This document shows, one piece after another, positions 23,592 to 35,705 of a stretch of 64,000 nt of DNA. The notes beneath the pieces were generated by a model that saw only the letters and a program-made list of their open reading frames with translations, made no database searches and was not told the DNA's origin. Origin of the DNA: Calvatia gigantea (taxonomy: Eukaryota; Basidiomycota; Agaricomycetes; Agaricales; Lycoperdaceae); NCBI GenBank assembly GCA_025093985.1, contig JACAAK010000009.1:1302001-1366000 (forward strand), written 5' to 3'. The stretch's first letter is position 1. Each line of letters opens with the position of its first letter. The translations under genes were made by a program, and so were the position numbers.

Positions 23592-24526
23592 ATGACTTTG
23601 ATGATCCCTCGCTCTACTAATCCGCACACCCTCCTCAAGAACACCCAGATCGTATCCCGCGCTGTGTTGAATGAGACGGAAACGGAGGATGAGCACCCTC
23701 ATCCTGACCTGAGTCTGGTGAACGAGTTTAATAGGGTGATGAAGCGGACGGTCCCTCCGTTAACCGCTCTGGACGAGGGAAGGAGGAAACGGAGAAAAAC
23801 CGAAATAGAGAAGATGGGCACAACAGAAGAGCCCCTGTGTATGTGTTTTCTGGTTCATATATTGCGCTATAAAGCTCAAGGTTTTGTAGTGTTCCGTCTC
23901 ATTTCTCATGGATCACCCATGCGCATCTCTCTGGAGCCTAAACCGGAGCCGATTCTAAAGTGAATTCCTCTCCTGGTTGATGAAATGCTGCTCCTAATGT
24001 GGATTCAAGGGTTCGAGAACCAGAAATTGAAGATAGTGAAATTCAGGCGGAGGAACGGGCGCAACGAGCATTGGCGGTCGCGGTAGATGCAGACTGGATT
24101 ATGAAAGAATCTTTGAAGTCGAATGTGTGTATTGTTCTTGCTGGGTGTAATTTACTATTCAAAGTACTACAGCGCCATCCATCCACACACGGCACTCTCA
24201 CAAATATTACTTTACCCCCGTCGGTGGCCCCAACGTCTCTTATGATTCTTTGTCGTAATAAACCTATCCGACGGACAAGACCCCCGGTTGACCGTGCACT
24301 TCTCGGATATCCTTACGACGTGCGTGCTAGGCCACAGCCGTTAGAACACCACAAGCGGAGCTACGACTGCCTGGTAGTTGACATCGACGCAAAGCAAGAA
24401 AAGCGAAAGCGCAGGAGAAAGAGAAAGCCAAAAGAAATTGAGCATAGATTTTGGAAACCAGATCCGAGCGTCAACGGCATGTGTATGGGATATGCAATGG
24501 GTTACACTCGCAGTTGGGGGGCATAG
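23592..24526 (+). CDS. Unknown protein with basic segments
   Basis: I do not recognise this family. Exon 1 (MTLMIPRSTNPHTLLKNTQ) carries an acidic patch and a basic run GRRKRRKTEIEK that could be a nuclear signal. After short introns come LFRLISHGSPMRISLEPKPEP, then VREPEIEDSEIQAEERAQRALAVAVDADWIMKES. A last part (from about 24162) holds DRALLGYPYDVRARPQPLEHH, a very basic KRKRRRKRKPK cluster and FWKPDPSVNGMCMGYAMGYTRS. The splice junctions are reasonable and the Nop15 gene is divergently adjacent, so a nuclear or nucleolar role is possible but is only a guess. Confidence 0.6.
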
Positions 24527-24626
24527 TTATTTGGCTGGGACGTCTTGACCAAACAAAACTGTCGCGTCAAGTGTTCTTGCAGTGATTGGACGCGTGACTG
24601 GCTTTCTCTTCTTGATCACTCCGACG

Positions 24627-27517
24627 ATGGACTCTACACCTCCACCTCATCCCCAGTTTCCCATGGATTCAATTCCAAGATTACCCTCACCATCAACCTC
24701 CAGACATCGTGCATCCATCAGCTCAACATTTTCATTTGGTCCAAAACAGCTCGTTGATTCATACATGGACGGCAACACCACCACAATCTCTAACCCACAC
24801 TCCCTCGGTCTCGATCCAAACAGATCTGTCCTTCCAGCATCACCCCTCCGTTCTTCACCACGCCGTCAAAGAAGAACAAGGTCAAGCCTCAACAGGCCAC
24901 ATCCACTCACCAATGACACCACCGACGTTTTTGGAGACTCCGAGGACGATGCGGACGATGAGGGCGAATACGAGTGGGGTATGGTCGACCGTATGCGATT
25001 ATGGCGACATGACGCACTTATGCAACATCTTCATGAGACTGCTGCTTTCTGGGGTGACAAAATTCTCAGCTGGACGAGTACGTACGATAGTATAGTGTCG
25101 CAAAAAGAATCAAATCTTTATACAATTTTCTTTCCGAATATTTTCTTCATAGACGACCCAAATGATGCATTCTGGCTTGCTCAAACCTATTTCATGACAC
25201 ATCAGTATTCGCGAGCTGAACGTTTACTTACACGGCCGTTCCCCACCTCGCCACCCAAAGGTTCATCCGCACCACCACCTCCAGCGACAAATGGTCAAGA
25301 TAAAGGGAAGGGGAAGGAGGCTGATGTATCACAGACCATGTTTCCACAGCGAATACCGATGGGTCCGGGAGGGATAATTGAAGTTGCCTCAGATCAGCAA
25401 GAAAAGGTATCGAGGCTAGTTGATATGAGCGTTGCTTGTCGGTATCTCGCCGCCCAGTGTCAGGTACTGTCCTCCCACTCGCATTGGTGTTTCCTGTGTT
25501 GATATGGGGTTTAGATGCGGCAGGGCAACTGGTCAGAAGCACTGGAAATGCTCGGGGAGGCAAACCCTTTCAGAGATTCAGGTATATTCCCGTGTCTTCT
25601 TTGATTTTGGTTTGGTGCATTGAGACTCATTTTAGGCCGCAGTGGTCCGTCAGTACCTAATCTCGATGGAGGAATCAAAGTGCGCACTCCCTGATACAAT
25701 TCGATTATCCTGCTTATGAGCGCCTAGGTGGAGGCATCTATGTGTCATCTCCGAGGGATCCTAATGCTCAAGCTCAACCGGGGCGACCAAGCCAAACAGT
25801 GCTTCATGGAAGCCCTAGCCCTTGACGTAAAATGCTTTGAGGCATTTGACCAGCTCGTCACTGGAGAAATGATGACACCGGATGAAGGTAATTCCCCCCA
25901 ACCGTCGTCCTTGCCCAACCTGGACTCACGCACGGCATGATCACAGAATGGGAGTTCGTCCAAGGATTGTCGTACGCCCAACAAATTCCACAAGACGCCC
26001 AGTTTGTGCAGCTCATGTATACAACCCGACTTAGAAAATATAAGCGTGTCAAGGAACATACGTTGACGAGACAGAAGCTTGTCGAAGAGTATGGTTTGGG
26101 AGATAATCCTGATGTGTTGTTCAGCTTCGCGGACGCGTTATACGCGAACTTTAGATGGGCAGATTGTTTTGCCATCACTTCGAGGTATGTCTAGGTGTCA
26201 TTGTAACCCGTTTTGATACCTGTTGAATTTTTGACCTTTTAGAACTCTTGGTCTTGTGTCGATCCACAACCCGACAATGCCATTACACATTGCATCCATG
26301 TATCATCTCCAACATCTACACTCCAAATTGTTCATGCTCGCGCATGAGATGGTTGATCGAGAGCCTGAGAATCCGATTAGCTGGTATGCAGTCGGTGTCT
26401 GGTATTTGAGTGGCGGGAAGTGGCACCAAGCACGCCAGTACTTCAGGTACGATCTACCCGTATATCACCGTGATTCAAATCGACTGACGTTTGAGCAGCA
26501 AAACCTCGCTGATGGATCCTCGATTTGCTCCTGCCTGGGTTGCATTTGGCCATACGTTCGCGCTTGAAGGAGAACACGACCACGCAGTGACGGCATATTC
26601 GACGTGTGCAAGGATGTTTACTGGGTACGTTTCTCCCCCACAAAATGTGCAAATCATTATATAGATATTCAAACTCCCCAGCTCGCATTTACCGCTCATG
26701 TTCGTCGGAATGGAACACATCATGCTATCCAACCATGCATTAGCGGACGAAGCCCTTAATGCTGCATATTCAATGTGCAATGGTGACCCTTTATTAATGA
26801 ACGAGCGCGGAGTGATGGCGTACAACCACGGTGAATACGAAAAGGCGGCTACGCTCTTCCAAGAAGCGTTAGAGCTTGCGCAAGTGACGCAGAGTTCGAG
26901 AAAGTCATGGGCTACGACCTACATCAATCTTGGAACGTGCTATCGCAGGCTTGGGTGTGTGTTATCCCTTGGTGGCTTTCTTCCTTCCTAAAATAAATGA
27001 TGGTTAGCCGTCTGGACGACGCCCTAGAAACGTATAAGAAGGTTCTTGAGCTCGATCCCAGACACGCAGTGGCATTAGGTTTTCTCGGAATGGTATATCA
27101 CCTGAAAGGTGATCTCGATCCAGCCATCGTTAAATATCATGAAGTGAGTTCTTCCCTCTCCCACCTTCCTCCTAACACGTCTTAGTTTAATTTTTTCCCC
27201 AGTCCCTGAGCGTGGAACTGGCAAACCCACACATCCTGGAAGTCCTCAACATGGCCATTGAGTCCGTAACGAGTAGAGTCCCAGGCCAAGCATCTCCAGA
27301 TGCAGAATTTCGACAAGCGATTAAGGAATTGAAGGATACGTATCTAAAGTTGGGAGTGAAATTTAAAGGGAAGGAGAGAGCCTTGTTGGGTATCGGTTTG
27401 CCTCGCGCTGCCCTTGCGACTGCGGCAGGTAGTGGAGGCGTGGGTTCTGGTGTAGGTGGTGGGATTGGGAGTACGAATGTTGATGAAGTCGAGGGAGACG
27501 AAATGAATCTCGGTTAG
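24627..27517 (+). CDS. CUT9: Anaphase-promoting complex TPR subunit Cut9/Cdc16 (APC6)
   Basis: TPR scaffold subunit of the APC/C ubiquitin ligase that drives exit from mitosis. It starts MDSTPPPHPQFPMDS with a Ser/Pro-rich leader. It continues YEWGMVDRMRLWRHDALMQ..TAAFWGDKILSWT, DDPNDAFWLAQTYFMTHQYSRAE, then a chain of TPR helices: VEASMCHLRGILMLKLNRGD, FSFADALYANFRWADCFAI, NPISWYAVGVWYLSGGKWHQAR, FAPAWVAFGHTFALEGEHDHA, DPLLMNERGVMAYNHGEYEKAA, TYINLGTCYRRL and LDDALETYKKVLELDPRHAVALG. At least nine introns interrupt it. A Gly-rich stretch near 27425-27475 and an acidic end follow the last repeat. The order of repeats matches Cdc16 proteins. The gene appears intact. Confidence 0.92.
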
Positions 27518-28137
27518 GGTTCTCAAGGTGGTGTCATAGTAAGCCGAATTTTTGTGGGGAAATTCATCGACCACTTGATGTCTACCCACGAATTACCCTT
27601 GTCTAGCCTACCAATACCAGAAGCCATTCATCTACCTACTTGACCCCCTTCGGACTTGCGCGGCTTTGACTCAGAGAGGTTTCAAAGCTCACGATATGTC
27701 CTCTCCTTGCCCCGAATCAAAAAATAAAAGTGAACTATACAACAGAGAGGACAGAAGAGGGTGCGAACGGGAGAAGGTCTCACTCCCACCATACCTCGGG
27801 TCAAGGCAGCAGAGGGGATGTTCTCTTGTTTCCTCCGCCCACCACCCTTGAAGGGAGCAATGCTTCGCAGGCCTTCTTCTGGAAGAAGACGTCCCTAATT
27901 TATCTATTCTTAGATTAGATGATAAAGGGATTACCAAACAAATGTCAACTGTGGTGGATTACCTGATTTGATGGGCAGTGCTGTTTCTGGCGCTCATCTT
28001 AGCTTCAACCTTTCTCTCTTCACCCTCTCCCCACTTACTTGAATCGATCGTTTTGTATCGATTCGTTGTGCGTACTGAGCATCAAGAAGATTTGTATACG
28101 CTCGTTTGTAATTGCTTGAAACTTTAAGCGGGTAGAT
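27518..28137. other. Intergenic, no gene seen
   Basis: Contains the 3' end of the APC6 gene and the promoter/leader of eIF1A. Open frames here are short and unsupported. Confidence 0.55.
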
Positions 28138-28819
28138 ATGCCGAAGGTGAGATTTGATTCTGTTGTTTTTTCGAAGGCCTAAGGTGGATCGCTCAAATTT
28201 CCGATGCTGGACATAGAACAAAGGAAAGGTTCGTAGCGCTTTCGCATACCCCTTATCTAACGACGCATTCTGATTCACAAGTATGTAGGGTGGAAAGAAC
28301 AGGAGACGTGGAAAGAATGAAAATGACGACGACAAGCGTGAGCTCGTGTTCCGCGAGGACGGACAAGAGTACGCCCAAGTAACAAAAATGTTGGGGAACG
28401 GCCGTCTTGAAGCCCAATGCTTCGATGGCGAAAAGCGACTAGCACATATTCGCGGAAAGATGCGGAAAAAGGTGCGTCATCTTTTGTATCATACATTCGA
28501 GGACGTAAGAGGCTTAAGTCTGACTCGCACGCATGGCAGGTCTGGATTAACCAGGGTGATATTGTGTTATTGTCGTTGCGTGAATTCCAAGATGGAAAAG
28601 CAGATGTAATTGTGAAATATACATCCGACGAGGCCCGGAATCGTATGTTCCATTTTTCTTGGGCTTGTTTCCATTGATTCATGTTGCTGTATAGTAAAAG
28701 CATACGGCGAACTTCCAGAAAACGCCAAAATTAACGAGACGGACGCATTTGGCGAGGAAGACGGCGAGTGCGCCTTCGAGTTTGGAGATGAGGGAGAGGT
28801 TGACATCGATGATATCTGA
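28138..28819 (+). CDS. TIF11: Translation initiation factor eIF1A
   Basis: OB-fold factor that binds the ribosomal A site and promotes scanning and start-codon choice. A tiny first exon (Met-Pro-Lys) splices after 28146 to [19 protein letters not shown], the basic N-terminal tail. The OB fold follows: [59 protein letters not shown]. The C-terminal acidic tail ends GEVDIDDI. Length and all motifs agree with eukaryotic eIF1A; the gene is complete. Confidence 0.95.
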
Positions 28820-29009
28820 TACACTCCTACCCTCATTCGCTCCTTTAGCCTTTTTTGATTCCCTTGGGTTGTCTTACTATCCTGTTGTACCGCAATACTT
28901 TTTTTTTCAACGCAGTACCTTCTGTTTTTTGCTCTAGCAATGATACTAACCTAACGGATGCCGCACATCTATTTTATCTTATCGACTTCGGGCCATGATT
29001 GACTTCATA

Positions 29010-29816
29010 CTACAATCGCAGACTCCTGAGCGTCTGCATATCCGGAACCACACCCTTCTCCCAGGCGAGGTAGTCAACGATATCCCTTGCACCGCACTTG
29101 ACCGCCAACCTGAGCATCGATTGATCAACTTCAACCCGGTCCTCCAGTCGCCTCCTCTTCCCCTTCTGCTTCTTCTGACTTTCCTTGGCAAAGGGAGAAC
29201 AGGACGCTAACGGCACATCCCGATCTTCCCTCTCAACCAGCAACTTCACTATCTTCAAGTTCCCCTGTTTAATTGCCACCTTGACGGCCATACCGTCCTT
29301 CAGCATGGGGGATGCGCCCAGATCAAGTAAAAGTTGGATGAGGGGAATATGTTGAGCATGAACGGCCTTCGTGAGCGCATAACCTTGATGAGTGTTTGGG
29401 TCTAGCGGTGGAAATGTATCCCTTTTGCAGAGTAGATACGTGAGGAATGGAAGAGGTTCATCCGTTGCCTTCCAGTCTTCCCCGTTCCCCCGAGGAGTAA
29501 GGGATCGGAAAAAACGGCGGGGTAACTTGCACTTATGGACCGGGAGGAGATGCGCCGATGGTATGTAGGGGATAATCGAAGAGTGGCCAGATTTTGAAAG
29601 GGCTCCGAGGCGCGAGTGGAGGAGGTCGAGGACGGATGGTGTACAAAGTGGGTACTGGAGGGCGCGGGAAAAAATTTCGGGGGTGTACATGGGCGTGGGG
29701 ATGGTGTTAATACATGAGGCGAGGAGAAATTGCACACGGAAAGATATGGGGGATTCTCTGAAGATATCCAAGAAGTGGTGTGAAAGGTATGGGAGGGAAG
29801 GAGAGGTTGCATACAA
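29010..29816 (-). CDS. Ankyrin-repeat protein
   Basis: A single exon of 268 codons. After an N-terminal part (start MYATSPSLPYLSHHFLDIF) it has ankyrin-like helices: HQGYALTKAVHAQHIPLIQLLLDLGASPMLKDG, MAVKVAIKQGNLKIVKLLVE and MLRLAVKCGARDIVDYLAWEKG. I recall similar uncharacterised Agaricomycete proteins with the same ending, VVPDMQTL. No other domain is seen, so the role is likely protein binding with unknown partner. It converges with eIF1A, leaving 190 bases between them. An additional 5' exon cannot be excluded. Confidence 0.72.
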   Translation of the reverse strand: MYATSPSLPYLSHHFLDIFRESPISFRVQFLLASCINTIPTPMYTPEIFSRALQYPLCTPSVLDLLHSRLGALSKSGHSSIIPYIPSAHLLPVHKCKLPRRFFRSLTPRGNGEDWKATDEPLPFLTYLLCKRDTFPPLDPNTHQGYALTKAVHAQHIPLIQLLLDLGASPMLKDGMAVKVAIKQGNLKIVKLLVEREDRDVPLASCSPFAKESQKKQKGKRRRLEDRVEVDQSMLRLAVKCGARDIVDYLAWEKGVVPDMQTLRSLRL

Positions 29817-31998
29817 CTGGACCTCATATACAAGCTGTTTTAGTAAGAAATTTGAATGTCAGAAATTTAGATCTGGCAACGGGAATTCTCTTACTTCTAC
29901 AGGTAAGGCCTGGAATCCGGTTGACTGAAATTGCATGGTTATTTTATGTCAACCATTTCAAACTGATTGACGGAAGCTGGGATGGAACTTCTTCGGAATA
30001 AATGAAAAACAATCATAACTGATCTAATATTCTCACGCTTGTGGGTCTTGGTGGATCCACCAACGGTTGGACCGAGCGCTACGGGAGGCTTAAATAGATC
30101 CGTTTGTAGAACTCACCATTCATAGTGTTTAGTGTTCACACCTTATATTCATGACCTGGTCCCACATATCATTGTCCCTTCGTACGTAGTGCTGGTCCTA
30201 GTCTCATCTTCACCTTCGACTCGGGAGTGGCCGATGGCTAAACACTAACGACGGCAAGATGATTCTGAACATACTTTCCCCATCATGCGCCAACGCTATT
30301 TTCCCAAGATTCTCGTCCCTCGTCCAGGATCCCCTTGCTCCGGATTCAGCAATGTGCTTGTGCTCTTGAACTTGCATGACCGTACGCCTGCCACAAACTT
30401 GCAAAGTACTCATGGACAACGCAAAGAAGGTCACTTCCTGGAGGAATCTAAGCAAATGCCAAAATGGGGCGATACTTGGCAGCAACTGCGGCTTCCGGGC
30501 GGGTCTGAGCTCGAGGAAGCTTGGGACTGGGGCAAACCCCGTTAGGGCCTCGACCTCCTTGCTCGGTGCGCGGAATTTCGGCCGTCGCAGGCGAGAGCTA
30601 TACCGCTTTCCCCCCTCTGGTCTCTTGGACGAGTCATCAGTCACCAATTTCGTTGGGCTTTATTATCGCGGCGACGTAAGTGCAAGGGTTTCAGGGTTTG
30701 GAGATTAAACCCCCCCATATGACACAAAAGCTGCTGCTAGCCCATTTCATGCTTGTTCAAGTAGTGCGTGTTCAGAGCCTGGGACCTACCAAATCCATGA
30801 AAAACTGGGCGCTTGCAGGAGGCTATCATGGGTTCTGTTTCACAAGCGTCCCCGCCCGGCCTGACACACATGAGGCATCGGATTTGTAAACCCCCAACTT
30901 GTCATGACTTGATGCTACGCAGGCTTGAGATCCAATGCCAGTCAGGAGGGATCCTTCCATAGATGTCAATCTGGTGAGTAGATGTTCGCGCCTTAAATGT
31001 GAACAAAAATGCCAATCCCAAGATCTTAGATCTCCGAACAGCCGCCAGCTTAGCCTTCACCATTGATGAGAGCATGTGCAATCCCACGGGGTGACGAACG
31101 TGCTTTCGAAGTGGCCTTGAAATAATCTGACTCTAGGCTGTTGGCCGAATCATGGGAACACAGAAATAGGTACAGGCTATGCGCTGTCAGTATTGCCACC
31201 AATGAGTCCATTTTGAGGTCCCCTCATGATTCATCATGACAACAATGAAATTTTTGGGAAACTCATACCGCATCGGATGACATCTTCCCCTGGCATTGGC
31301 TCAATCTCATTCCGGTGACGATTTTAGGCTCAATTCAGCCCCGTGCCCAGTGCATTTTTGTTCCTTCTTGGTACTCCAGCGCGAGTCCTAAGTCCATCCA
31401 AGGGGAAACCCGGATTCCCCAAGCTGTTCTCCTAGGAACCCGTTGTATTTTTGTGTGGGACAAATCTTCCAGTCATTAAACTTTCCATGGAACCGGGAAA
31501 GGGGGGCTACGTACCAGTATTTCAAGCCACGTTCACAACATTCCAACAACGGAACAGCGTTCGGACCTCAACACGCCTCGCGCGCCCAGCAACTTCGTGA
31601 TATTTCACCTGAGAGGTAAGTACACTTCAACTCGCAAAAATTGGACAGAAGGGGGCCCTACACGACAAGGTGAATCTGTCTGTATGGCTAGTAGCTACAA
31701 ATAGTTACATATATCCCACGCTTTGAGCTCTTTTAACCTCACAAACGGATACTCTCGAGATACTTACAGTGCGTTCGCAGGCCGTGGTGGCTTCCGGATT
31801 GGGAAAAGAATGTACAATTGCTGAACGAAATGCGCAGCGCTCAGTGCCCATCAATGGATCTGGAACAGATATCTTTTCATTACCATAGATTACATAAAGG
31901 GCAAGGATGAGAACTATAGACTGATTGTGAAAGAAGCTGGAGTAAAGGGGTTTAAGCCCGGGTCGAGGTAGTATTTGAGCCTACGGTGGGACTGTTAA
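29817..31998. other. Gene-poor stretch of 2.2 kb
   Basis: No coding region that I can support on either strand. The largest open frames (110-145 codons, 30210-30708) overlap each other and have no motif. I see no terminal repeats or tRNA-like structure. Confidence 0.5.
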
Positions 31999-34087
31999 TT
32001 AAACCAGGGCAGTAATCGTTCGTAAGAAATCACCTCGAATAAAGCCGTCCTGTTCTTCGTTGGACAGCTCTTCCAAGGTTCTACCCTTGGTCTCCGGAAG
32101 GAGGAGCGTGGAGCCAATCCCCGTAAGCATAAAGAGAGCGAAGATCTCAAGGCTACGAGAGTTATCAGCATCTAGGTCCACTTCATGTAAATGGTGTACT
32201 CACATGTGTTTAACAAACTTGTTGGTACCGCCGATATCCTTCAGGCGAGCGAAGCCGACCTGAGCAACGATGGCGCCGAGTTTTCCTGACGCTGCAGAGA
32301 TACCGTGTCCCGTGGAACGATAACGGGTAGGGAAAATTTCTCCTGGAATCACGAAGGTTGTCGAGTTAGGCCCGAAGTTCTGGAAGAAATTCGCCAGGCA
32401 ATACAAAAAGACGAAAGCCTTCTTCGAGGGAGCGGTAGCCGTAAGCTTGTCGTACCCGAAACCTAAGATAAGTGCTATCGGTCTATGTCAAATGGTTCTT
32501 ATTTGCATAGCACATACCCATGATGATGAAGAGGATGGTTAGGATTATGAATCCCATGAGCTGGATGGGCTTGCGACCCCAGGAGTCGATAAAGAGGAAG
32601 GACATCCAGTAACCAGGAATTAAACCGGCGACAGATAAAATCAGGTTGCCAATGGAGACGTTCATGAGGTTGTCAAAGATTCCGCGAGAGGTCTTGCTGG
32701 CAGGTGTCCCGAAGCCGATAGCCTCCAATATGATCGAGGAGTTGAGACCCAACCCATAAAATGCGATCTATGTTTTGGAGCATGAGATCTAGTGTCGCTG
32801 TGGTTAAAGGAAACTGAAAAACTAACGTCGAGAGCAAACCACGAGTACGCAGTTCCGAAGAGAACTTTGCCGTTTTCCCATTTGCCAAAGTGACGAGCGA
32901 AGTCAGCCCATGTTGCTTTTGGAGCGTTGATTCGGTAGACAACCAAGTCGTCTTTGTTATTATGATGTTCGCCTACAACAACGGTCTTGATGTCGGCGGT
33001 AGCTTGTTGGATGTTTCTTTCAATATCCATGGTAAAACGGGGCGTTTCTGGAATGGTAAGACGGAAATAAAGGGCGATGACACCGGGGACACATCCAAGA
33101 CCGATTAGCAGACGCCACATAGGGTCAACATTGTTAACATGGATAATGGTAGTAGAAGCGAGAATGGCGTCCTTATATCCGGCGGTAATGATAAGGGCGA
33201 CAAGGACAGCGGCTACACTACAATTAGGAAAGAAAATCTTCTCAGTTACAGAATGAAAACCTACCAAAGTTGCCCCAGCCCTGGCTAGCGAAAACCGCAG
33301 TCATCATTCTTCCGCGTATTCTAGTCGATGCGAATTCGGAAGAAATCACTGCGCTGAGGGGGTAGTCTCCGCCAATTCCAACACCCATCTGGCGGGAGTT
33401 GCGTCAGTTTGAGGCGGCTATAATAAGCAATTTAACTCACAATAAAGCGCCAGACGACGAGAACACCAATGATATTGACAGATGCAGCTTGTCCGGATAA
33501 CGCTTGCGCAAAGGTGGCGACAATCATGATCATCAGTTCAATGCCATCTAAATTCCAGCTCAGAAGACAACACGCAACCCTCGATGTTGAAAGTCCACCT
33601 ACACATCCTCTTACGACCAACTAGATCAGCGAGCCAGCCGAACAGGAGCTGACCAACGAGTGTCCCAACAGGAGTGGCTACCTTCACACCCAGATCTTGA
33701 TTCGCGTTAAGTTTACCGTTGGCACCGTACACATAACCCAGCATGATTGAAGCAATATTGATTGCAAAGATGTCATAGCTGAAATGGGGGATCAAATTAA
33801 AGATACCGTTGCAGTGGAGGGCGGGGACGGTAGACATACGCATCAGTGAAAAATCCGACCCCTGCAACGACACAAACTTTGGCATGGAACCAACTGAAGG
33901 GTGCAGAGAGATGTATAGCGTTAACAGAGCTCGAATGCAGAAGCCAAAAATATACGAACGAGAACTTGGCGTTATCGACCTCCGCCAAGGCGGCTTGGCG
34001 ACTCTTATCCAAGGCGACCGCATCGCTCGCGGGTGCCTTCGCGTCAGCAGACTCATAGTTGGAACTCTTTTCGTCGGCGCTGGCCAT
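31999..34087 (-). CDS. PHO84: Pho84-type inorganic phosphate transporter (MFS)
   Basis: Plasma-membrane H+/phosphate symporter, 12 helices. It starts [17 protein letters not shown]. Blocks in order: [28 protein letters not shown] loop 2-3, [20 protein letters not shown] (the family's phosphate-transporter signature), [17 protein letters not shown], a central loop with [53 protein letters not shown] and [19 protein letters not shown]. Seven or more short introns are present. The sequence after helix 10 reads [17 protein letters not shown] as in Pho84 proteins. The gene seems intact. In fungi this gene is normally induced by phosphate starvation. Confidence 0.92.
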
Positions 34088-34164
34088 CTTCAGGTCCTCT
34101 GATCAAGAATTGGAAGAGGAAGGATGGGGGACAAGGAGGGGGGATTGAATCTGGTAAAACCGGG

Positions 34165-34172
34165 GTTTTATA
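34165..34172 (-). promoter_or_regulatory. TATA box of the phosphate transporter
   Basis: On the minus strand the sequence TATAAAAC lies about 78 bases before the ATG at 34087. A CACGTT site (34251-34256, plus strand) lies further upstream. CACGTT is a lower-affinity Pho4 site in yeast, but its use here is only a possibility. Confidence 0.4.
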
Positions 34173-34783
34173 ATGCGCCAAATAGTATTTTTTGTGCCCG
34201 AGCCGTCCGTAAGGCTGTAAAAATGCAAACCATCGCTGCAAAGCTCCTTGCACGTTCGTGAATCGGCGGCCAATGATAAGTTAAGTATTTTTGGAGGCAC
34301 ACTTTGATGTTATTTCCTTATTGGGTTATGTTGTTCCTGAGAAGAGATGCGCTTGAGTTGCAATGTTTGACAGATCTCGCTCTTTGTCCGATGTAAAGGA
34401 GGACGCTATGATATAACAACTGACATATTCCAGGCGTCTCAGGTCCCATTAAGCTCTACTTAGATCCAAAGGCAAGACAATTCTGTGTCTTAACACCCAC
34501 GATGCAAAACCAGCTGGCAGCAGGACGGACAATTTGTTGGTCTGACATGCCAAGAACTCTTAATTAAAAACATTCTGAAAACCCTAGCTCGAGATCGGGT
34601 GCTTCATAACAACAATATTTGCCACACGGAAAGCAAGATGGAAGATCCAATAAGCAGCAGAGAAATTGCGCACGCGATGGCGATAGAGAACCCAAATGTT
34701 CCCACGGGTCTTGGCAAACGCCCCACTGACTTTCCCGCATCGCCCCTCAACCTCCTCAGCAACCATCCTGTGCCCCAAACCAG
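34173..34783. other. Divergent intergenic region
   Basis: Lies between the start of the phosphate transporter (leftward) and the LYR gene (rightward). It holds both promoters and no supported gene. Confidence 0.5.
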
Positions 34784-35212
34784 ATGGCGGGCAACCTAAC
34801 CCGACTAAGAGCTCTCGCACTTTACAAAGAACTTCGTCAGCTGGGTCGAGATTATCCGGATCCTTCGTATGTCTCGTCCGCATTGACGTCAACCTTAACC
34901 AACCTCGCTTTGTTTTAGCTACGACTTCAATGGAAGAGTGCGGCGGCTGTTTGAAAGTATTTATCACACTCTTCTTATTGAGAGCGACGACTGAGTTCCC
35001 AAAAGAAAATAAAAATTTGACTGATAGAGATGAAATAGAGAAAGCACTTAAAATGGGTGAATATATCAAGAAAGGTACGTCCGCCTCGGTATGTTGCCCC
35101 CTGTCTCTGCCCAGGTTAAGCTTTCCCCCTCCCAGAAACCCTTGCGCTCTATTCTCTTCGGAAATACCGACATCTTAAGAGGATGTATCCTGACTCCATG
35201 TCAGACCCGTGA
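34784..35212 (+). CDS. Small LYR-motif protein, LYRM5/ETFRF1-like
   Basis: A short mitochondrial LYR (Complex1_LYR) protein assembled from four exons. Exon 1 reads MAGNLTRLRALALYKELRQLGRDYPDPS. Exon 2 gives YDFNGRVRRLFEK, exon 3 NKNLTDRDEIEKALKMGEYIKK, exon 4 ETLALYSLRKYRHLKRMYPDS to TGA at 35212. All junctions are in frame with GT..AG introns. About 90 residues; the pattern LGRDYP..F..RL..LF..N..GE....ELxALYxLRKYR follows human LYRM5, which regulates electron-transfer flavoprotein. No targeting signal is evident, as usual for LYR proteins. The function in fungi is inferred from family only. Confidence 0.82.
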
Positions 35213-35705
35213 CAATGCGAGCAGATTTCACCAGATCCCCCCCCCCCCCTTTTCCAATCAAGCACCGTGCACCGGCTGGTCTCATGTGGAAGCATGTGGA
35301 AGAGAACGCAGTCAGTGCATGGCTGACTGGTAGGAGAGTGTCACACTGCAGGATTTGGAAACGGGTGCGCAAGTACCTTTGCACACGTTTCTCGGTTATT
35401 TGGCGGAGGGTGGATCTCACGTCAAATTTTGATGGATCGCGGGGGGACATGTCGGGAGCCCGGATGATGATTGCATTGACCCGAGGGCAGTGTCAAACAG
35501 AGGGACGGCAATATGCCAGTCAGATTTATATCGGGCCTCCAAGGATGTGTTTGTCTACATTGTCAACCTCAACGTAGGAGAATCACAGAACCTCTACCCA
35601 CGCCCACTACAATAGTTGTGGTCCCATATAAACGCAAATTGATTACAATGGAAGACGGAGCAACTCCATAAAACAATGAGGTTGTTGCACCTCAAGACAG
35701 TTCCT
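35213..35705. other. Convergent intergenic region
   Basis: No gene supported. It contains a run of twelve or thirteen C residues at about 35228-35240, a possible weak spot for sequencing. Confidence 0.5.

Noticed and set aside
30210..30708. Overlapping open frames of 110 and 145 codons in the gene-poor 2.2-kb stretch
   Set aside because: Opposite strands mirror each other and neither shows a motif or plausible splice partners.
34584..35069. 161-codon open frame on the minus strand
   Set aside because: It is antisense to the LYR gene, whose spliced exons explain the sequence better.
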